Source: UBA7803 sp041686955 (GTDB taxonomy: Bacteria; Pseudomonadota; Gammaproteobacteria; Pseudomonadales; Azotimanducaceae). Taken from it: a stretch of 44,843 bases of DNA. Location of the stretch: positions 1-44,843 of the forward strand of contig JAWLCV010000032.1 of NCBI GenBank assembly GCA_041686955.1, read 5' to 3'. Position 1 is the stretch's first letter. Each line of letters begins with the position of its first letter. The notes beneath the pieces were generated by a model. It was not told where the DNA came from. It saw nothing but the letters and a program-made list of their open reading frames with translations, and made no database searches. A program made the position numbers and the translations under genes. Below, piece after piece: positions 41,711-44,843 of the stretch.

Positions 41711-42295
41711 GCCCGCCTCGAGCGCGGCGACGATGTCGCGGCTGAACTGGGCGAGAAGATCGCTCATGGCGGCGGCCAGGGCGTCCGGATCGGCGGCCGG
41801 CGTCACCCGCGCCCGATAGCGGCTCATCTGGGTGGGCACCACCGGCTCGTCGTCGCGGCCGCGGACACCCCACTGGACCAGGAGCTCCGCCTCGCCCGCC
41901 AGGTCGGCGTCGAAGCGGTGAACGGTGGCGAGCAGCCGGTAGTCGGGGACCGGGTGCGGCCGGGTCGCCGCCACCACGACCACGTCACGGGCCAGACCGT
42001 TCACGTTGGCCGCCAGGATTCGTGGTACCGCCTCGTCCAGCGGCTCCGCCCAGCGCCGGAAATCGTCCACCCGCATCTCGGCGCCGGGACCGCGGCGGAC
42101 GAGCTGGGGGCGTTGCAGGTAGTCCGGAAACGTCAGCGGCCCCAGAGCCAGGACGGCGGCGGCGCGTCGATCCTCGGGATATTCGAGGTCCAGCGGATCC
42201 AGGCGGTAGTAACGAATGGGCAGCGAGCCGGTGCAGCCGACGAGCAGGGCAACCACGACGGCCGTCGAGAAAAACGAGCGGCGGATTCGATGCAT
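41507..42295 (-). CDS. ABC-transport auxiliary lipoprotein (PqiC-like) with antisense-encoded tail
   Basis: 262 residues from ATG 42295, with AGAAAGGTG just upstream. MHRIRRSFFSTAVVVALLVGC is a lipoprotein signal with lipobox LVGC, and IRYYRLDPLD starts the ABC_trans_aux (PqiC/DUF330) domain. The domain continues through LGPLTFPDYLQRPQLVRR and ends near LLAQFSRDIVAAL. Family members are about 190-200 residues; here about 67 extra low-complexity residues are read antisense to the end of the GH65 gene, for 204 bp. The usual stop has probably been lost or a frameshift is present. It lies 13 bp after the MlaD gene and likely links the Mla/MCE complex to the outer membrane. Confidence 0.8.
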   Translation of the reverse strand: MHRIRRSFFSTAVVVALLVGCTGSLPIRYYRLDPLDLEYPEDRRAAAVLALGPLTFPDYLQRPQLVRRGPGAEMRVDDFRRWAEPLDEAVPRILAANVNGLARDVVVVAATRPHPVPDYRLLATVHRFDADLAGEAELLVQWGVRGRDDEPVVPTQMSRYRARVTPAADPDALAAAMSDLLAQFSRDIVAALEAGSHPDVEQQGERPAGARGELHRFAVHHQGDGRGDPLMATNRQGILGQAQIQPVAAVVNTQIQTGDLCR

Positions 42296-42308
42296 CACCT
42301 TTCTCCGT

Positions 42309-43310
42309 TCAGGGCCTTCGGCCGCGCAGTAGCGACTCGGGACGGCGCTCGAGCTCGTCGAAGAACTCCCGCATGGACTCGGCGGCGGCTTCGATTTCCA
42401 CCAGGGTGGACTGGAGCTGGTACATCTGAGGCGAGGTCCCGGCGGCCTGCCGGCGCACGGCCTCCAGGGTCTGCTGGAGTTGCTCCAGGGCGGTGCCGAG
42501 CTCACCGGCCGCGGGCTTCAGCGCTTCGGCGAGGGCCGCCACGTCGCCGTCCATGGTCTCCACCAGGCCCCGGGCCTGGTTGGCCAGGCCGCGCAGCTCG
42601 CCCAGGGTGGCTTGCAGCGAGGCGGACAGGGTCTGGGTCTCCGGCGCGTTCACGAACCTGTTGAGGCCTTCGAGGGCGGCGCGCAGGTCCTGGGAGTTGG
42701 CCAGCGCGTCCAGACCCGCGAGCACGCTGGAGAGCCGCGCACCGATGGTGGCGAAGTCGACGTTCTCCTCGATTTCCTCCAGCAGGGTCTGCACCCGGGC
42801 GATGGCCTGCTGGATGTTGGACGGAACGCTGGGAATCTCGGCATGAGGCGTTCGGCCGCCGTAGAGCTCGAGCCGTTGTCCCGGGCGGAAGTCGAGCTCC
42901 ACGAGAAGCTGTCCGGTGATGATGCTGTCGATGCCGAGCTGCGCGCTGAAGCCGGATTCCACCATCCGATCGATGTCGATGGCCTCGTCGAACCTGCGCT
43001 CCACCGGCGCTCCCCGGCGCACCACGCGGATGGAATCCGGAATCAGCTCCATGGTGACCTCGATCTTCGGCGCAAGCGTCTCCACGTCGGCGAGCAGGGC
43101 GATGTCACGCACGAAGCCCACGGGTACCCCCCGGAACACCACGTCGGAGCCTTCCCGCAGACCTTTCACCGAGCCGTCGAAGTAGCTGACCAGAACGGTC
43201 TTGCGGGCGAACAGCGCGTAGCCGCCGAACACCGCGACCGCCACGGCCAGAAGCGCCACCGCGCCCACAACGAAGGCTCCGATGAGCGCCGGGTTGCTCT
43301 GCTTGCTCAT
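42309..43310 (-). CDS. mlaD: MlaD-family MCE substrate-binding protein
   Basis: 333 residues from ATG 43310. Residues about 9-33 (LIGAFVVGAVALLAVAVAVFGGYALF) form one N-terminal helix; residues about 38-130 form the MCE domain (VLVSYFDGSVKGLREGSDVVFRGVPVGFVRDI). The rest is a long helical, coiled-coil-rich region (IQQAIARVQTLLEEIEENVDF onwards), so it is much longer than E. coli MlaD (about 180) and closer to PqiB/YebT-type single-MCE proteins with extended tails. MCE proteins form hexameric rings that bind lipid between the membranes. The 24 bp upstream of the start meet the assembly gap. It belongs to the mlaE-mlaF-mlaD-lipoprotein operon. Confidence 0.88.
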   Translation of the reverse strand: MSKQSNPALIGAFVVGAVALLAVAVAVFGGYALFARKTVLVSYFDGSVKGLREGSDVVFRGVPVGFVRDIALLADVETLAPKIEVTMELIPDSIRVVRRGAPVERRFDEAIDIDRMVESGFSAQLGIDSIITGQLLVELDFRPGQRLELYGGRTPHAEIPSVPSNIQQAIARVQTLLEEIEENVDFATIGARLSSVLAGLDALANSQDLRAALEGLNRFVNAPETQTLSASLQATLGELRGLANQARGLVETMDGDVAALAEALKPAAGELGTALEQLQQTLEAVRRQAAGTSPQMYQLQSTLVEIEAAAESMREFFDELERRPESLLRGRRP

Positions 43311-43334
43311 GACGCCTCGGCCGGGACGTCGCCC

Positions 43335-43434
43335 NNNNNNNNNNNNNNNNNNNNNNNNNNNNNNNNNNNNNNNNNNNNNNNNNNNNNNNNNNNNNNNNNN
43401 NNNNNNNNNNNNNNNNNNNNNNNNNNNNNNNNNN
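43335..43434. other. Assembly gap of 100 N
   Basis: A placeholder-length run of N that removes the C-terminus of the Mla ATPase. Translation across it gives a false ATPase-MlaD fusion. Confidence 0.99.
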
Positions 43435-44120
43435 TTGCCGGTGGCGAGCTGGGTTCGGCTCTCGGTGTCGAGGAATACGGCGTTGGTGCCGATGGCGAAG
43501 ATGCTCGCCAGCTCGTGGGTGACCACCACCAGGGTGGTGCCCAGGCTGTCGGAGAGCTCGATGACGAGATCGTCCAGGCGCCTGGCGGTGATGGGGTCGA
43601 GGCCGGCGGAAGGCTCGTCGAAATAGAGAATCTCCGGATCCAGCGCCATGGCCCGGGCGAGGCCGGCGCGCTTCTTCATGCCGCCGGAGATCTCGCTCGG
43701 GTAGTGATCCTCGAAGCCGGCCAGGCCCACCAGCATGAGCTTGTAGACCGCGAGTTCCCGCATCTGAGGCGCGGGCAGGTCGGTGTACTGGCGCAGCGCC
43801 AGCTCCACGTTCTCCGCCAGGGTCATGGAGCTCCACAGCGCGCCGGCTTGAAACAGGGTGCCGAACCGCCGTTTGAGAGTCCTGCGCTCGGCGTCGCCGG
43901 CCGCCCAGAACGGCTGGCCGTCGTAGCTCACGTCGCCGGCGTGGGGGCGTTTCAGACCGATCATCGCCTTCATCAGCGTGCTCTTGCCGCTGCCGGAGCC
44001 GCCCATGATGATGAACACTTCGCCGCGTGCGATGGAGAAATTCAGGTTCTCCTGCACGACGTAGTCGCCGAAGGCCAGGGTCAGGTTGCGGACGGCGATG
44101 TGGGGCGGCTCGTCGATCAT
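43435..44120 (-). CDS. mlaF: MlaF-type ABC transporter ATPase (3' end in gap)
   Basis: 228 residues are visible from ATG 44120; the last part, about 30-40 residues, lies in the gap. Walker A is G40-T48 (GGSGSGKST), the signature is SEISGGMKKRAGLARA (about 142-156), Walker B is ILYFDEPSAGLDP (about 164-176), and the H-loop His is H202 (VVVTHEL). Q91 of the Q-loop is in LFQAGALWSSMT. The spacing to the permease stop is 2 bp. It powers phospholipid transport between inner and outer membrane with MlaE and MlaD. No MlaB or MlaC gene is visible here. Confidence 0.93.
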
Positions 44121-44122
44121 GG

Positions 44123-44843
44123 TCAGATCCCCAGATTGATGTAGATGACCGTGAGCACCGAGGCGCTCACGACGATGAGCACGATGCCCATCACCACCGC
44201 GCGGGTGGTGGCCTGACCCACGGCCAGAGCACTGCTGCCGCAGGCCATGCCCTGCTGGCATCCCGCCATGGCCACCAGGCTGCCGAACACCAGGGCCTTG
44301 AAGAGGCCTCCCCACAGGTGGTGCATGGCCACCGAGCCGATGGTCTGCTGAACGTACTGGGTGAGGCTCACGTCCAGCATCACCAGCCCCACCAGCGCGC
44401 CGCCGATGATGCCCATGACGCTGCCGTAGAGACTGAGCAGCGGCAGCATGGTCATCAGGGCGATTACCCTGGGCGTGACCAGAAAGTCCCAGGGATCGAG
44501 GCCCAGGGTCGTCAGCGCGTCGATCTCCTCGTTGACCTTCATGGTGCCGATGTGCGCCGCGTACGACGCGCCCGTGCGCCCGGCCATGAGGATCCCGGTC
44601 ATGATGGGCGACATCTCCCGGACCATGGCGATGGCCACCAGATCCGCCGTGTAGATGCCCACGCCGAAGGGTTCGAGCTGCATCACGCCGACGAAAGCGA
44701 AGATCATGCCGATGAGAAACGTGATGAGGCTGACGATGGGCAATGCCTCGGCGCCGGCCTCCTGGATGTGCTGGAGCAGATCGCTCTTCAGGTAGCTGGC
44801 GCGGCCGCGCAGCATGCGGCCGAAGGAGAGGATCACCTCGCCG
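44123..44843 (-). CDS. mlaE: MlaE-family permease (5' truncated at window edge)
   Basis: The frame is open to the right edge of the window, so the N-terminus is missing; the GTG at 44836 is only an internal candidate. The sequence has the full MlaE core: QEAGAEALPIVSLITFLIGMIFAF, VREMSPIMTGILMAGRTGASYAAHIGTMKVNEEIDAL and DPWDFLVTPRVIALMTMLPLL, with about five membrane helices. MlaE forms the membrane part of the lipid ABC transporter with MlaF. An STAS-like N-terminal extension may exist upstream, but it cannot be seen. Confidence 0.92.
   Translation of the reverse strand, partial: GEVILSFGRMLRGRASYLKSDLLQHIQEAGAEALPIVSLITFLIGMIFAFVGVMQLEPFGVGIYTADLVAIAMVREMSPIMTGILMAGRTGASYAAHIGTMKVNEEIDALTTLGLDPWDFLVTPRVIALMTMLPLLSLYGSVMGIIGGALVGLVMLDVSLTQYVQQTIGSVAMHHLWGGLFKALVFGSLVAMAGCQQGMACGSSALAVGQATTRAVVMGIVLIVVSASVLTVIYINLGI

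Noticed and set aside
42309..44315. A single ATPase-MlaD fusion protein.
   Set aside because: The continuity exists only because the 100-N placeholder keeps the frame; each part has its own start and full domain layout.
1..44843. tRNA, rRNA, insertion sequences, prophage genes or integrase attachment sites.
   Set aside because: None was recognisable on either strand; the gene-free spaces are short and hold only promoters and palindromes.

Overview
The window is GC-rich, almost fully coding DNA from a Gram-negative bacterium. Evidence for the envelope type is a TonB-dependent receptor, OmpA-like domains, a Mla/MCE lipid-transport operon and a lipobox lipoprotein. The gene set (TetR/MarR regulators, luciferase-like monooxygenases, sulfatase, DUF885, M81 peptidase, trehalose-phosphorylase fusion) fits a high-GC marine or environmental gammaproteobacterium, but the sequence alone does not settle the lineage. 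Two runs of exactly 100 N (36711-36810 and 43335-43434) mark it as a gapped draft or metagenome scaffold.

Region 1 (1-13758, + strand) is the most unusual part. It holds the end of an ExbD/TolR-type protein, a TonB/AgmX-like energy transducer with a long cytoplasmic coiled coil, a 2211-residue exported protein built from DUF11/SdrB-like Ig repeats, and a 1721-residue protein with three OmpA-like domains followed by a very large predicted outer-membrane beta-barrel. The first pair and the second pair each overlap or nearly abut. I infer one envelope machine in which a proton-motive-force motor acts on a giant periplasmic or surface assembly.

Region 2 (13780-20211) has a DUF6265 secreted protein, a kappa-GST/HCCA-isomerase-like protein, and a divergent pair of operons: an AtsA-like metallo-beta-lactamase hydrolase coupled to a TetR regulator on one strand, and a formylglycine sulfatase, a GST-like protein and an unknown membrane protein on the other.

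Region 3 (20247-28044) looks like an uptake and catabolism island: TonB receptor and luciferase-like monooxygenase on the minus strand, diverging from a VOC dioxygenase-like gene and its MarR regulator. A regular four-half-site operator lies between them. An MFS permease and a second luciferase-like enzyme with its own TetR follow.

Region 4 (28204-30550) is a compact arsenic operon: arsR, ACR3 efflux pump, and an arsenate reductase fused to a VOC domain. Next come an enoyl-CoA hydratase-like gene with paired palindromes at its promoter, an M81 (MlrC-like) peptidase, a DUF898 plus M48 membrane pair, and a phytoene-desaturase-like FAD enzyme (30636-36691).

Region 5 (36811-44843) has a gap-truncated DUF885 protein, a beta-phosphoglucomutase/GH65 phosphorylase fusion, and a minus-strand MlaE-MlaF-MlaD-lipoprotein operon cut by the second gap. 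The lipoprotein gene runs 204 bp antisense into the GH65 gene. No tRNA, rRNA, CRISPR array, insertion sequence or phage gene was recognised, and no gene-free stretch exceeds about 190 bp.
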